Below, in pieces: positions 1 to 11,828 of a stretch of 64,000 nt of DNA. Each line of letters starts with the position of its first letter. Position 1 is the first letter of the stretch. The translations under genes were made by a program, and so were the position numbers. The stretch covers positions 40,491,832-40,555,831 of the forward strand of contig NC_063172.1 in assembly GCF_023159225.1 (NCBI RefSeq), in the 5' to 3' direction. Under the pieces are notes generated by a model. It saw only the letters and a program-made list of their open reading frames with translations. It was not told the origin of the DNA and did not search any database. This DNA is from Perognathus longimembris pacificus. Its lineage: Eukaryota; Chordata; Mammalia; Rodentia; Heteromyidae.

Positions 1-2096
1 AAAACAGATTCTTTGGGGGTATGGGTATTAGTCGGAGGGGACAAGATGAATGATGAAAGTGAAGGGGAATAAAAGTAGTCACATTATTTTATGTGGACAT
101 GTCAATATGGAACAATGAAGCTTGTTAAGATTGGTTTGTGAAGCAGGTTGTGGGGATGTAGGAGAATGATGGAGTTTGTCTGATTAAGGTATATTATATG
201 TGCATATGGATATGGTGAATAACTCTCCATTGTACAATTAATTGATAGTAATATAAGCATGAATAAACATAACCCAGAGGGTTTCTTTGAAATTTTCATA
301 CTGTGCAGACATAGCAAAATAGTGCTGCTAATCAAATAGAAAGTAAAACTGTGAACTACATGATGTTTTATTTTCTAGCCTCCAAAATTCTAAGAAATTT
401 ATTTCCATTGTTTGTAAACTACTAAGCTTAGAGTATTATGTTGGTAAAAATAGCTCAAATGGAATAGAATGCAGGGTTTTTTCCTTAAGTTCTCCTTTCC
501 CCTAACAGATTATACATCAGCTTATATTTCTCAGTCATAATATTTTAATAGATGTATATGTTATTCTACTTGTAATATGTGTATGTTTAATAGATGTATA
601 TATTATTCTACTTGTAGTCTTGTAGCCTCTTGTATTAGAGATAAAAAGCCTGATGCCAGACTATACTTTTAACAGTTATTTTGTTTCGTGAAAGTTTGTA
701 ATGGTTCTTTAGGATTGAATTTTGGGAATTTGAGCAGTATTCATAGAAGTAACTCCTCTTGAGTAAAAGCTTTTTTTGGGAGCCCTTTCAACATTCTATA
801 GACTTGAGGAATGTATTCCTTACATACAGTTTTTTCTCCATTTATAACTTTTCCTTTGTACTCTATAAAGTGCTTCCTGGAAGGATATATTTCTCATATT
901 TTCTCCATTTTTTAAATCTTTTGGTATTTATGTTCTGTGTCTTAAAATATTTCTTACGTTAGAACTTCTAGGGTAAAGAGAGTTGGCAGTAACCATTCTC
1001 TTCTTTAATTTATTCACTGAATTTTTAAGTTAGAATTGCTTTTGCCACTGAAGTAGAACTTTTGAATATAGTATGTTCTCTTCGTTGCTTGTGCTAACTA
1101 TTTCATACATAATGTAAAAGTATGAGTTTCCTGAGATTTCCTTAGAGATACCTGTGGTCATCTGTGCTATTGTTTCCTCAGTGTAAATGCTTGGTGTTTT
1201 TTTTTTTTATTTAAGTCACTTGAAAGTAGTCTTTTCTTTTTCCTCATAGACGTACATTAATAATAGAATCAAGCCAAGATGCTGTAAAAAAGAAAAAAAA
1301 AAGCTTGCATATTTGTCTTCTCTCTTGGTCTGAAATCTAGAAGTTGGCAAATCACAAGTTTTACACCCAAGACATCAGCAAGTCTCTGTGCTCCCAGGTT
1401 TCCTTACTGCCAAGTTCTGTACTGTCACATGCTTCAGGCCAGAAGAGATCTAGATGTTCTGCGCACTTCATCTACTCAAAAAGGAGTCTCCAGCTGCTTT
1501 TAGGAAGGCCCAGGTGATGGTGACTCCCACTACTTTCCATAGACACATCCCACCCCCTTCCCTTGACCAGGCCAAGCTCTCTCCAGGCATTCAGTCCCTT
1601 ATCCTAGGGACTCTCTGTTGGATCAAACCACAGGCTCCTCTACACATATGATGTTCCATTTCTGTGCTTGCGTGTTTTTTTTTTCTCAAGATGCTAAGTC
1701 TATGAACATTTGTTAGATTAGCAAAATGTTTTCCTCATTTTAATTTTCAAAAAATAGCCTTGGAGGATTTTGCTGAACTGCAAGATAATCTATCTTTAGT
1801 GGTCCCCATTTAGTGCTGCAAAGGGTCAACACTCAACAGATGTTTTTAGTCTGCAATCAGAGTAAGAAGTAGTAAATGCAGCCAGCAGTGATTTATTTAC
1901 AAAAGGAAAAGAGAGAAGATACATTTTAGTATTTCTCTCATTTTATAACTTGTTTATTTGTACAAATTCCAATCCGCATAGAGTGCATTACTTCACCAGT
2001 CTTGATCTTTGTGATTAATGGTGATGATCGATAAAGAGGAACAATCATCTGCTTATCTCTCTCTCCCTTTTTATTGAGAACATTTTTCCATGTACC
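1..2096. other. Unique intronic/flanking DNA, no gene seen
   Basis: AT-rich non-coding sequence. Open frames here are short, lack recognisable domains and show no paired splice signals. It contains a short imperfect tandem duplication near 544-618 and short T runs near 1199-1210. I see no recognisable mobile element in it. Confidence 0.6.
544..618. repeat. Tandem duplication, 42-bp period
   Basis: A 33-bp block at 544-576 recurs at 586-618 with two mismatches, giving a 42-bp period. It looks like a simple local duplication, not part of a known element. Confidence 0.8.
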
Positions 2097-2300
2097 TTTT
2101 TTTTTTTTGCCAGTCCTGGGGCTTGGACTCAAGGTCTGAGTACTGTCCCTGGCTTCTTTTTGCTCAAGGCTAGCACTCTACCACTTGAGCCACACTGCCA
2201 CTTCTGGCTCTTTTTGGGTAGATATGGTGCTGAGGAATTGAACCCAGGGCTTCATGCATGCTATGCAAGCACTTTTACCACTAGGCTACATTCCCAGCAC
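2097..2300 (-). mobile_element. Dimeric ID-like SINE
   Basis: On the minus strand it begins with the tRNA-derived ID-type head (GCTGGG...ATGTAGCCTAGTGG), has a second ID-like monomer (GCCAGAAGTGG...CTCAAGTGGTAGAGTGCTAGCC) and ends in a poly(A) tail, seen as a T run at 2097-2108. Same family as the copies at 4459, 19675, 31138, 38491, 42915 and 60235. A possible short target duplication (CATGTAC / CATTGTAC) flanks it but is not convincing. Confidence 0.9.
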
Positions 2301-2904
2301 CTCATTGTACTTTTTGATTCCATCTTTTGACTCCTTACTTGAAACTCCAATTTCAATTGGCTAGAATTTACTTACTTTCCATTAGCTTCAATTTCTCCAT
2401 ACTGTTCTCCACATTTCGACTTTGGTTCTAGTACTGACCTTTGTCATTCTGTGGAATGTGCCACCTTATATTAACTAGGGGACATACTACAACAAAAACA
2501 TGAGTAGATTCAGTGTACCACTGATACTGTATCTGTGATACAAGACAGCTAAGATGGATACACCAAGTATATGTTCATGTATTTAAATATGAGGTGATAT
2601 CAAAATTAAATAGTGAATTTACATGGTGATCATTTTGTAAATACTGCAGTTTATCAAAGCTTGAAGGAATAGGTGTGTTCTAGAACAAATTTTTTAATTC
2701 ACTGTGTCACAACACAAACTGCAAAGAAAAAGATCATGTGCTAAGCTTAGGCAATGTGATTGTGAGTTAACAGGGAAGAAGACAGACATTGCTAACAGTC
2801 CGTAACAGCCAGTATGAGCCAAGAGATTCTGGAGTTTATTTATTAGACCAAGGGAACCAAATAGATTAGAAAACACCTACATACATTAAATTTTTGTATT
2901 TTTC
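2301..2904. other. Unique DNA, nothing recognised
   Basis: About 600 bp of AT-rich sequence between a SINE and an L1 tail. I see no conserved protein, RNA gene or repeat in it. Confidence 0.5.
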
Positions 2905-3222
2905 TTCCCTAGGGTTTAGCCCCTGTTGTCACTGTATTTGATTTTGGTACCCTGGGTATTGTATATATATTTATTTGAATTAGGGAAGGGAAGGGAAAGA
3001 TCAAAATGGTGAGACAAAGGACAAAGGGTGAACCAATGCAACAGCAATACTCAAAAACAGTATATTGTAAACTAACTGTACAACTTGGGGGGGGGGTTGG
3101 GGAGGCGGGAAAGTGGGAGAAAAATGAGGGAGGAAGTAACAAGTTTGACAAGAAATCTACTCACTACCTTATGTATGTAACTTATCACCTTGACAATAAA
3201 ATTAAATTGAAAAATTAAATTT
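2905..3222 (+). mobile_element. L1 3' UTR fragment (5'-truncated LINE-1)
   Basis: Matches the 3' UTR seen in the other L1 copies here. It has the 'CTGTTGTCACTGT...TTGGTACCCTGG' segment, a purine-rich block, a G run at about 3088-3097, the 'GAGGGAGGAAGTAACAAG' block, and the terminal 'TTGACAATAAAATTAAAT' end with an A-rich tail. It contains no ORF2 sequence, so it is a severely 5'-truncated insertion. Confidence 0.88.
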
Positions 3223-3372
3223 GGTTATGTTCTAGATTTTAAAAATTTATAATTTTACTTGCTTTGAAATGATTTGTAGATTCTAATAATGAAGATCACA
3301 ATGGAAATATTAAACTATGAATTTAAAAGAACATGTATTGATCAAAATCATTACTTTTATTCCTTTCTTATG

Positions 3373-3580
3373 CTACTCCTGGGGCTTGAACTCAGGGCCT
3401 GGGAACTGTTCCTAAACATTTTGCTCAAGGCTAGTGCTCTACCACTTGAAATACTTCTGGCTTTCTGGTGGTTAATGAGAGATAAGAGTATCATGGGCAT
3501 TACTGCTCAGGCTGATTTCAAATCATGATCCTCAGATTTCCACCTCCTTAGTAGCTAGCGTTACACGAGTGAGTCACTAA
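3373..3580 (-). mobile_element. Composite B1-like/ID-like SINE, diverged
   Basis: On the minus strand, a B1-like left part (GTGACTCACTCGTGTAAC...) joins an ID-like right part (reverse of CTCCTGGGGCTTGAACTCAGGGCC ... CTCAAGGCTAG). Same class as copies at 12219, 13515, 16222, 39575 and 63740. It is older than the pure ID dimers, judging by substitutions. Confidence 0.75.
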
Positions 3581-3615
3581 GGATCTGCTTTCTTAGTTTG
3601 CTGGTATCATTAAAA

Positions 3616-3624
3616 GTGGAGCTT
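3616..3624. repeat. 5' target-site duplication of twin-primed L1
   Basis: GTGGAGCTT here recurs at 5688-5696, directly after the poly(A) tail of the L1, so the two bracket the whole rearranged element. Confidence 0.75.
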
Positions 3625-5687
3625 TGCAGTTTGATGCAGTCCCATTTGTCCATCCTTTCTTTGATTTGTAGCATTTCTGGGTCTTTGTTAAGGAAGTTTC
3701 GTCCTGTGCCAAGGAGCCCAAGTACTTCTCCTACTCCTTCTTGTAGTGTTTTCAGGGTATCTGTTTTTATTTTGAGGTTTTGATCCATTTGGAATTGATT
3801 GTGGTGCAGGGTGATATATAAGGATTTAATTTTAGTTTGGTGCAGGTGTTAAACCAGTTTTGTCAGCACCATTTGTTAAAGAGGCTTTCTTCCATCCTAT
3901 TGTTTTAGCTCCTTTATCAAAGATTAAGTAGGCGTATTTCTGCGGGTACATTTCTGGGTCTACAGTTCTGTTCAATTGGTCTTCAGGCCTGTTCCTGTGC
4001 TAATACCAAGATGTTTTGATTACTATAGCTTTGTAGTGCAGCTTGAAGTTTGGTATTGTAATTCCTCCAGCACTGTTCTTTCTGCTTAGGATTGTTTTTG
4101 CTATTCTGGATCTTTTATTCTTCCATATGAATTTCTGGATCGATTTCCTCTCTTTGATTAAAAAATGGTGTAGGACAAAGGACATAGATCGCAAGATAAA
4201 CAGAAAGTCCACAGATTGGGAAAAGACCTTTACCGGCCATACAATGGACAAAGGCCTCATAACTAAAATATATGGAGAACTAAAAAAGTTAAATTCCTCC
4301 AAAACAAAACCACAGAGAACCAACAGCCACCTCAACAAGTGGGCTAAAGACTTAAAAAGAGACTTCTCTGATGAGGAAATGAGAATGGCCAAGAGACACA
4401 TGAAGAAGTGCTCTACATCACTGGCCATAAAAGAATTGCAAATCAAAACAACATTGAGGGGCTGGGGATATAGCCTAGTGGCAAGAGTGCCTGCCTCGGA
4501 TACACGAGGCCCTAGGTTCAATTCCCCAGCACCACATATACAGAAAACGGCCAGAAGCGGCGCTATGGCTCAAGAGGCAGAGTGCTAGCCTTGAGCGGGA
4601 AGAAGCCAGGGACAGTGCTCAGGCCCTGAGTCCAAGGCCCAGGACTGGCCAAAAAAAAAACAAAACAAAACAACATTGAGATTCCACCACACCCCAGTAA
4701 GAATGTCCTTTATCAAGAAAACTAACAATAATAAATATTGGAGGGGATGTGGCCAAAAGGGTACCTTACTTCATTGTTGGTGGGAAGGTAAACTGGTTCA
4801 GCTACTCTGGAAAGCAATATGGAGATTCCTCAGAAGGCTAAACATAGATCTCCCCTATGACCCAGCAGCCCCACTTCCGGACATCTACCAAAAGATCACA
4901 AAGAAGAACACAATAAAGCCACCAGCACAACAATGTTCATCGCAGCACAATTTGTCATAGCTAGAATATGGAACCAAACCAGATGCCCCTCAGTAGACTA
5001 ATGGATCAGGAAAATGTGGTACATATACACAATGGAATTTTATGCCTCTATCAGAAAGAATGACATTGCCCCATTCGTAAGGAAATGAAAGGACTTGGAA
5101 AAAATATACTAAGTGAAGTGAGCCAGACCCAAAGAAACATGGACTCTATGGGTTCCCTCCTAGGGAATAATTAGCACAGGTTTAGGCTAGTCACAGCAGA
5201 GGATCACAAGAGCCTAAAAGCTATGCCCTTATAAACCCATAAGATGATGCTAAGAGAAATGAACTCCATGTTATTGAAACGACTGTTATATCACTGTTGT
5301 AATTACTTTCAACATGCCTTGTGAAACCATAGCTTCTATTGTTGATGATTCTCTTGTATCCCCTTCCTGTGGTTGTTACCGCACTGTCACTGTATCTCAT
5401 CTGAGTACACTGGATACTGTATCTACTGGTATTAGAACTAGAGAAGTGAAAGGGCATATCAAAATCGAGAGACAAAGGATATAAAGACAAACAACTCCAA
5501 AAGCAATACTTGCAAAAACATTTGGTGTAAACCAACTGAACTACTCATTGGGGGTGAGGGAAAGGGGGAGGGCAAAGGGCAAATGAGGGAGGAGGTAACA
5601 AACAGTACAAGAAATGCACCCAAGGCCTAACGTATGAATCTGTAACCAGTCTGTACATCATCATGACAATATATAAGAAAAAAAAAT
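3625..5687 (+). mobile_element. Twin-primed (5'-inverted) truncated L1
   Basis: The element has two parts. Positions 3625-4171 are ORF2 sequence in reverse orientation; the minus strand reads through [18 protein letters not shown] to the KLQS region. Positions 4172-5687 are the following part of ORF2 and the 3' UTR in sense orientation, starting at the AKDI region. In the L1 consensus the two parts are adjacent with almost nothing lost, as expected from twin priming during target-primed reverse transcription. GTGGAGCTT repeats at both ends. The sense part carries ORF2 C-terminal sequence ([20 protein letters not shown] cysteine/histidine region near 4735-4790) with stops, and the 3' UTR ends in an A run at 5679-5686. 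A SINE lies inside it at 4459-4665. Confidence 0.9.
4459..4665 (+). mobile_element. Dimeric ID-like SINE nested in L1
   Basis: A complete dimeric ID-like SINE with A-rich tail. It sits between perfect 15-bp copies of CAAAACAACATTGAG (4444-4458 and 4666-4680). Removing one copy and the SINE restores the L1 ORF2 text. It is therefore younger than the host L1. Confidence 0.95.
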
Positions 5688-5696
5688 GTGGAGCTT
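5688..5696. repeat. 3' target-site duplication of twin-primed L1
   Basis: Second copy of GTGGAGCTT, immediately after the L1 poly(A) tail. Confidence 0.75.
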
Positions 5697-6345
5697 ATCA
5701 ATAGTATGGCTTTATTTTACCACAAGGAGGCAGAAAAGACTGTAAGTTTTAGTCTTTCTGGCCAGCTAGAGTTTATTCTCTTTATACAAGTGGCATAGTA
5801 ATAAGATCAGAGGCATATAACGTTGATATCAATCAGGAATGAGCTCATTTTGTAGCTACCCTTACAGCTAGCACATAGTCTGGTCATGATTTGAAGGAAA
5901 CATTTACAATTAATTTGAATATAGCCTCTGAAAAATTGACATGACTCACCATTTATGAAATAAAATCAGAGACTATCTAATTGGAGAAAACCTTTAGTCT
6001 TTTGGGTCTTATTTAAAAGACTTCATAGATAAGTCTTTTTTAATGACCATAACCAAAGCACCTTTTCTAGCCATTATGTCTCTGAATGGAGATATGAATG
6101 CAACACAGTGTGTATGCCTGTTCATTTGTTTTCCTCTACTGGAGCTAATATGCCTATATAATTATAATATGTACATAGTAAATAAGCCTAATTAATAAGT
6201 AAGCCTAATTGGATTTGTGTAGTTACAGTTTTAATAGACTCATTACTAATTTGATGCATTTGGAAAAAGATCTTCATAGTCCTTCTCATTCCCACTTAAA
6301 TATGTTTTTATTATATGTATTTAAAGTTTACAAAATGGTTCTTTG
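5697..6345. other. Unique DNA, nothing recognised
   Basis: AT-rich non-coding stretch with no convincing coding signal or repeat. Confidence 0.5.
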
Positions 6346-6350
6346 ATATA

Positions 6351-6426
<76 letters not shown>
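6346..6426. repeat. Compound (TA)n(GA)n microsatellite
   Basis: About 19 TA dinucleotides followed by about 21 GA dinucleotides. The open frames across it are low-complexity artefacts. Confidence 0.97.
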
Positions 6427-6430
<4 letters not shown>

Positions 6431-8013
6431 TCAGTATATTTAAGGAAATGACCTTGCCTGTCACCTCCCATAGTTAACAGTTTTGTGATATGTGTAAAAT
6501 CTATTCCTGTAGCAAATTTCCACTCTATAATACAATATTGATTATAGTCCTTACGCTGGATAGTAGATACCAAATTTATTTATCTTATTTGACCGCAACA
6601 TTGTGTCCCTTGTGCTACATTTTTTATTACTGTTTATCCACCCTCAATTCTTCCTTTCGCTTCTCTGCTCTCTTTTTCGGTTGGACTTTATAATTATCAG
6701 CCACTCCTTCCCATTCACTCTTAATCTTCGAAGTTGTTCAGCATTAGCACTCAATTCTGTCTTTATTTTGTTGATCTTAAATACTTCATTACATCATGCA
6801 TGTCCTGGCATATCTAATTTTGTCCTCACCTAAAATATAATTGTTGTATTTTATTTTTAATAGGCAGCTCGTTACCTTGTTACTTCCAATTTAAATATAT
6901 ATATATTATTTTTTCTGAGTTTGCTGCACACTTTCTAGTGTTTTTATTATTAATCAACATAGGCCAATGAGAAGCTAAAGTCACATTTAAACAAAAAATA
7001 TAATCAGCACAAAATACAAATTTTTATTCCAAAAGAAATAGTTTTCCTAACAGTGGAGTAGTTTATATTCTTCAATGTTACAAAACACAACAAAATTTCC
7101 AAACGGGTGTCAGTTTTACTCATTAGCATTATCCTTGGCTATATTTTACTTTTGTACAGAAGGTTAAATGAAATTCTAATTTTCTTTTCAAAGATTATTC
7201 TTCCCTGTGAATAATGATTTTATGTTTTCAGACTGTGCGTGTTTATGACTTTGGAATAATCCCTAGGTGAAATATTTTGCACCCATTATGAACCCATCCA
7301 TTAATCAAAATATCATTCTGAGGAGAAAAAAAAATATTTTCTCAGATCTTTTTTCCCAAATAAGTAGAAAATATAATAAAAAATTCAAGAAAAATCTTAG
7401 ATGAAGAAAGACATGCATGAATATCAAATGATATGTAGGCCTTTGTTAATGAACATTTAATTATTTCACAGAGCAAACTGATGATAGTTACATAAAGCTG
7501 ATGAAAGCTTAATGAGGTCTTAGTATGTTATTTATAAGTATAAGTGGTGTTATTGTTGATGGTTATTGTGTTTCTTCTCTGATCCTTACTGTGTGGAGGG
7601 CAAAGGCATTTGACCTTCTTCAGGAGAACACCATGTCTCAGGGGCTTCTGAACTCAAAAGTGTGGTGCCAAGGCAAAATCAGAAAGTGCTAAAAAGCAAT
7701 TACAGAGGACAAACCTCACTGAAATTTACAGCCCATGTTGAAAAGCTACATTCGCACTGCCTAATTATCTCTGTAGGAGAACTTTCATCTCCAGCGACCA
7801 AAAATTTTAAATTCAAATTTTAGTATATATAGGTCAACATAAACCAAGGAAAAAAACCTTGATAATTGCATAACTGGGAAATAAATTAAACTGACAGACA
7901 TGATTTTGGTGAACAGAAATAGTACAGAATTGAGTTCAGCTAACAGAAATAGCATAATTATTTTTGTCACACAAATGTGATACAAAAAGGTTCTAATATT
8001 TTATAACTAAAAG
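6427..8013. other. Unique DNA, nothing recognised
   Basis: AT-rich sequence. No gene, RNA or mobile element could be supported. The base composition changes sharply at 8020, where a GC-rich LTR begins. Confidence 0.5.
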
Positions 8014-8019
8014 ATGGTC
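8014..8019. repeat. Solo LTR target-site duplication, left
   Basis: ATGGTC, repeated at 8447-8452 on the other side of the LTR. Six bp is the duplication size typical of class II (ERVK/IAP-like) retroviral integration. Confidence 0.9.
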
Positions 8020-8191
8020 TGTCGGGGTCTCTGGCCCCCCGCGCTCCCCTAACCCGAGGGAGAGACGGGGGAAGGCACACCCCGATCTGGACCAGTCAAG
8101 AAAGGAAAGGGTCGGCAGGCCACCCGCACCCAGCCCTCCCTCACTGGAGGACAATCAGATGGCCTGGGAGTCAAGTAGGCACAAGATCTTG

Positions 8192-8197
8192 TTTATT
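8192..8197 (-). promoter_or_regulatory. LTR polyadenylation signal
   Basis: AATAAA on the minus strand, about 20-30 bp downstream of the TATA-like element. This spacing is typical of LTRs where R lies just after the TATA region. Confidence 0.65.
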
Positions 8198-8230
8198 GGG
8201 GAAGTACGTGCCACTAATATAAGGCACGGA

Positions 8231-8239
8231 GCCAATCAG
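8231..8239 (-). promoter_or_regulatory. LTR CCAAT box
   Basis: ATTGGC on the LTR sense (minus) strand, about 10-15 bp upstream of a TATA-like run at 8213-8222. It fits a U3 core promoter; activity is unknown. Confidence 0.5.
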
Positions 8240-8446
8240 GTCTAAGATAGGCAGGAAGGGGAGGGATGAACTGTCTATCAAGGGCAGAAGAGCCAGGGAG
8301 TCACAGCCCACAGAACCACCTCTAGCTTATAACCAAAGACACTTGTAGCAGCTGCGCGTTGTTAGGCGCTGCCATCTTAGCCACACATGGCCCCAAGACT
8401 GAGAAACAGGCAGGGCCAGCTAGTTGACTTCCAGGTGTGCCCCACA

Positions 8447-8452
8447 ATGGTC
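8447..8452. repeat. Solo LTR target-site duplication, right
   Basis: ATGGTC, identical to 8014-8019. Confidence 0.9.
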
Positions 8453-11400
8453 CAAATGTGACCTAGGGCTGTACACAAATAGCCACTTTTTACCTTTAAA
8501 ATGTGACAATTTCAGAGTATCTATATAGCAAAAGCATGAAAAATAATAAGCAAAGTAGTAAATGAATACCAAATTTTGAGAGTTTTGAAACCTAGTCTAT
8601 TTATTAATCTGTACTGCTAATTTCAAGTTTGGGTTTAGAAAATAGAATTTTTTATGAGTAAGAATTCTATAAAAAAGGCACTATTTGCTACTCACGATGG
8701 TCTTAAAACTATACTTATTATATTAAAATGTATTAGCACAAAAGGGTATAGATTCTATATGCTTATAATTTACACAACTATTACATGAAACCTGTAAGTT
8801 AGATAGGGATAAGTCTATGATATCAGTAAATTAAAATCATCTCTATTAATTTAATGTGATGGAATGTATCACTTTACAAAATGAATGTATATTTACCTGT
8901 ATGGACGAGGTTCGGTAGATGTCTGCCTTATCTTGTACCCATAGTTATGCTCATAATGACTACCTTACATGGCTTTTCTAATTATTCTAAAATCTTCCTT
9001 TGGGCACTGCGACTTGAAGTCTTGTAACCTTTAATTTCAAATATATCATTGGCATGTTATATCCCCATTGTTCCTTTTCTCATTAGGATATTTAAAATAC
9101 TCAATAGTAGATGTTAAATATAGTAAAAATGTTAGCTCCATTACATATGAGTGTTTTGTGATGGATTGTAATTTAAGGTGGTCACTTGTATGACTTAATA
9201 TGCATGTATTTTGATGAAAATATTTTATTTATATGTTCATGGAGAAAATATGAACTCTAAGAATGCTTTTGCTTTTTTAAGTTTGTGCTATAGCATTATT
9301 TCAGTGATGTAAAGCAAGTCACAATGATCTAGTTCTTCTGCCTGGGTTACAGTCTTCCTCCATTTTTGGACTCTGTTCCTTTTCCACCCAGTTACTTCTG
9401 ATTGATTTGGGCCCGCTTAAGGCTCACCTAGTCATGGAACTCACTTTTATGAACACATGTGTAATGGGCAATTGGTTACATAATGTGTAAGCACTTCCTA
9501 GACAATTTATAAAGACAACCTGTGGGCATTCTTAGACCAAAGTGAATGAATTTTTATCACCTAGTAGTACAAATGGCCATGTAGACTCATATAAACTTAT
9601 TCATTAGAACAACAAATCTAGGTTGCTGAGAGTGACAAGCTAGGTTTTGTATTCTAAAAATGCAACCAATGACCAGTTTAACTTTGATTATTTCTTTAAC
9701 ACTTGTAGAATTTACTTTTTCTCAATTAGGTTTGGGTTAACTAATCTCAACATGCCAGTCACTTTAATATTTATTTTTAATTTGGTTTGCCTGTCATTAG
9801 TGGTAGTTGGCTACTCTGTATCAGGATCAGGCTGTGCTTAGTGTTCTTCTGATCAGAGATATAGGGTGAAGGAACTTGTCATTCCAGGCTGTTTCCACAG
9901 CAAAGCGCAGGGCTTACATGTGGACACATATCAGTCATCCATTTAACAAAGGCATAGATCATGTTTATTCATACATTGCTTTCAAAAACACATTTTGTGA
10001 CCAATTCTGAAAACAGTGGTGGTAGTGTGTGGGTATTTCTACTTACTAGAAGCATGACAAGGATGTTAAATTCTGAGATCAGTATTACCAAAATTGAGGT
10101 CAGTATTACAGCAATCATCCTAATAAGTAATATGTTAGGACTGCACCTAAACAATGAAGATAAATTTATTGTCTTTGATTAGCCCCTAATTATGGCTAGG
10201 AGCTCTGTCCTTGGAGTCAATGTTAATGAGACTCCAACCTTAACACTCACTGTTTGGTTTTGGAAAAGTCCCCTGTGCCTTAGTTTTCTCATTAAAAAAT
10301 ATAAATTAATAATACCTTTCTCACAGCTTCTTCTAAGAATTAAGTGAGGGATTAAATATAAAACTCCTGGATATCCTTTTAGAAAATTTAAGCTACTTCT
10401 CATGTTAAGATGATTTACAACCCTGTCTTATCCATTATGCCCTCAAATCACACTTATCTTTTACATTTTGAAAAATACTGGCATATATGATTTAGACAGC
10501 CATTTTAAATAATACTTTGCACAAGTCACTCTTATCCTTAATTAAATTAAATGACCTTATTTTGTATATATTTTAATATATATGTGTGTGCATTGATATA
10601 TGTACTATATATATGTTGAAAACAGTGTAGGAAGGAATTCAGAAATCTCATAGAAACACATTGTGGTTGCAGAGAGTAGTCTCAAAGGAAAAGGTCATTT
10701 CAAGTTCTGATTTCCTTGTAATGTTTATGACTTAATACAAAAGAAAATTACCCCAAAGAGTGAAAGGTATCTGCTCTACATTGCTTGTCCTTGTTAGTGA
10801 TGTGCCATATAGCAATATTTTTTATTTCACTCAATTGTTAGTAGCTTATACTTTCTTTTAATACAGTGAATATTCAAATCAAGAAAATACACAGGTTACA
10901 ATGGTGATCATCCACATGAGAGAAAATCCATGTATCGAACCAGAGCTATTTACAGATGCTACAAGTCAAGATTTTAAAAATTAAAAAAGTCATGAAAATT
11001 TATTAAATAATTAAGAGGAATCTTAAAGTATAACAGTAAGTTAAAATGTCTAACTAGAATCTTAACTCGTTTTCATGCATTCTAACTTTCAATGTTTGGG
11101 AAAATGTTTCCTGACATGGAATTTGACCATTTATTGAAAGATAACAGAGACACTTCCTTTTGCATTGAATCTGTAGTAAGGAGCAATCTAATGAGTTGGT
11201 ACAGAACCCGTCAAGAGCTCAAAATGTGTGCACAGTGAGCCATTTTCCAACTCTCAACTTTACGCTGGTTTATGAGGCAGACATTGCTCTTACTTGTTAG
11301 GGAAATTACTACAAAAGAAGAAAGGAATTTAGACAGGTCATTATACGAGGTCAACAGGACATATATTTAGGATGTAAGGATAAAGGTAAATAAATGGCAA

Positions 11401-11493
11401 TAAAACTACCCTCAAACGTACCAATGATTTAGGAAGACAGCACTATAGCACAATTCACCTTTTTAAGGAAAATAATTTATCAAAACTTCTAAC
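8453..11493. other. Unique DNA, nothing recognised
   Basis: About 3 kb of AT-rich sequence. It contains a TA-rich patch near 10562-10612. No open frame has splice signals or protein similarity that I recognise. Confidence 0.5.
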
Positions 11494-11700
11494 AAACCAC
11501 CAGGGCATGGTAGTTCACATCTTTTACTGGAGAGGATGAGGCCCAAGACTGGCGTGGGTCATTCAGCAAGACTCAGAATTTCAAAAAGTAAAATGGCCTG
11601 AGTATTTAAGCTCAGTGGTAAAATGCTGCCTAACATGTGTCGGACCTTGGGTATTACCAATATGCAGTATTATAAAATAAAATAAAAACCAAATTTATTA
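11494..11700 (+). mobile_element. Old composite B1-like/ID-like SINE
   Basis: The B1-like start (CCAGGGCATGGTAGTTCACATC) is followed by an ID-like part (TAAGCTCAGTGGTAAAATGCTGCC...) and an A-rich tail (AAAATAAAATAAAA). Heavily diverged. Confidence 0.65.
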
Positions 11701-11706
11701 TGCTAT

Positions 11707-11828
11707 CTAAGCCAGGCATAGTGGTGCATGTGCATAACCACTGAAATAGCTGAGTCAGTATGAGCCAAGGTTCAAGGTTGACCTCTGTAAAACAGCAAAA
11801 CCATACTGGGCCACATGCTTTAGCTAAT
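11707..11828 (+). mobile_element. Old B1-like SINE fragment
   Basis: It starts GCCAGGCATAGTGGTGCATG, typical of the 7SL-derived B1 head, and degrades downstream. It sits directly behind the SINE at 11494. Confidence 0.55.

Larger units (their letters stand above)
8020..8446 (-). mobile_element. Complete solo LTR of a class II-like endogenous retrovirus
   Basis: A 427-bp GC-rich block in AT-rich surroundings. It starts TGTCGGGG, ends CCCCACA and is flanked by the 6-bp duplication ATGGTC. Read on the minus strand it has the order expected of an LTR: a CCAAT-type box (reverse of GCCAATCAG, about 8231-8239), a TATA-like element (about 8213-8222), an AATAAA polyadenylation signal (reverse of TTTATT at 8192-8197), then a GC-rich R/U5-like part. 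There is no internal viral sequence, so this is a recombined solo LTR. The class assignment rests on duplication length and terminal bases. No coding capacity. Confidence 0.9.

Noticed and set aside
4459..4530. Functional tRNA genes in ID-like SINE heads
   Set aside because: The heads retain A/B-box-like motifs but the acceptor and anticodon stems are not preserved and each sits in a SINE dimer with a poly(A) tail.
4000..4588. 173- and 181-codon frames on opposite strands
   Set aside because: Both run across the inversion junction of a twin-primed L1 and into a SINE; they are composites of repeat sequence.
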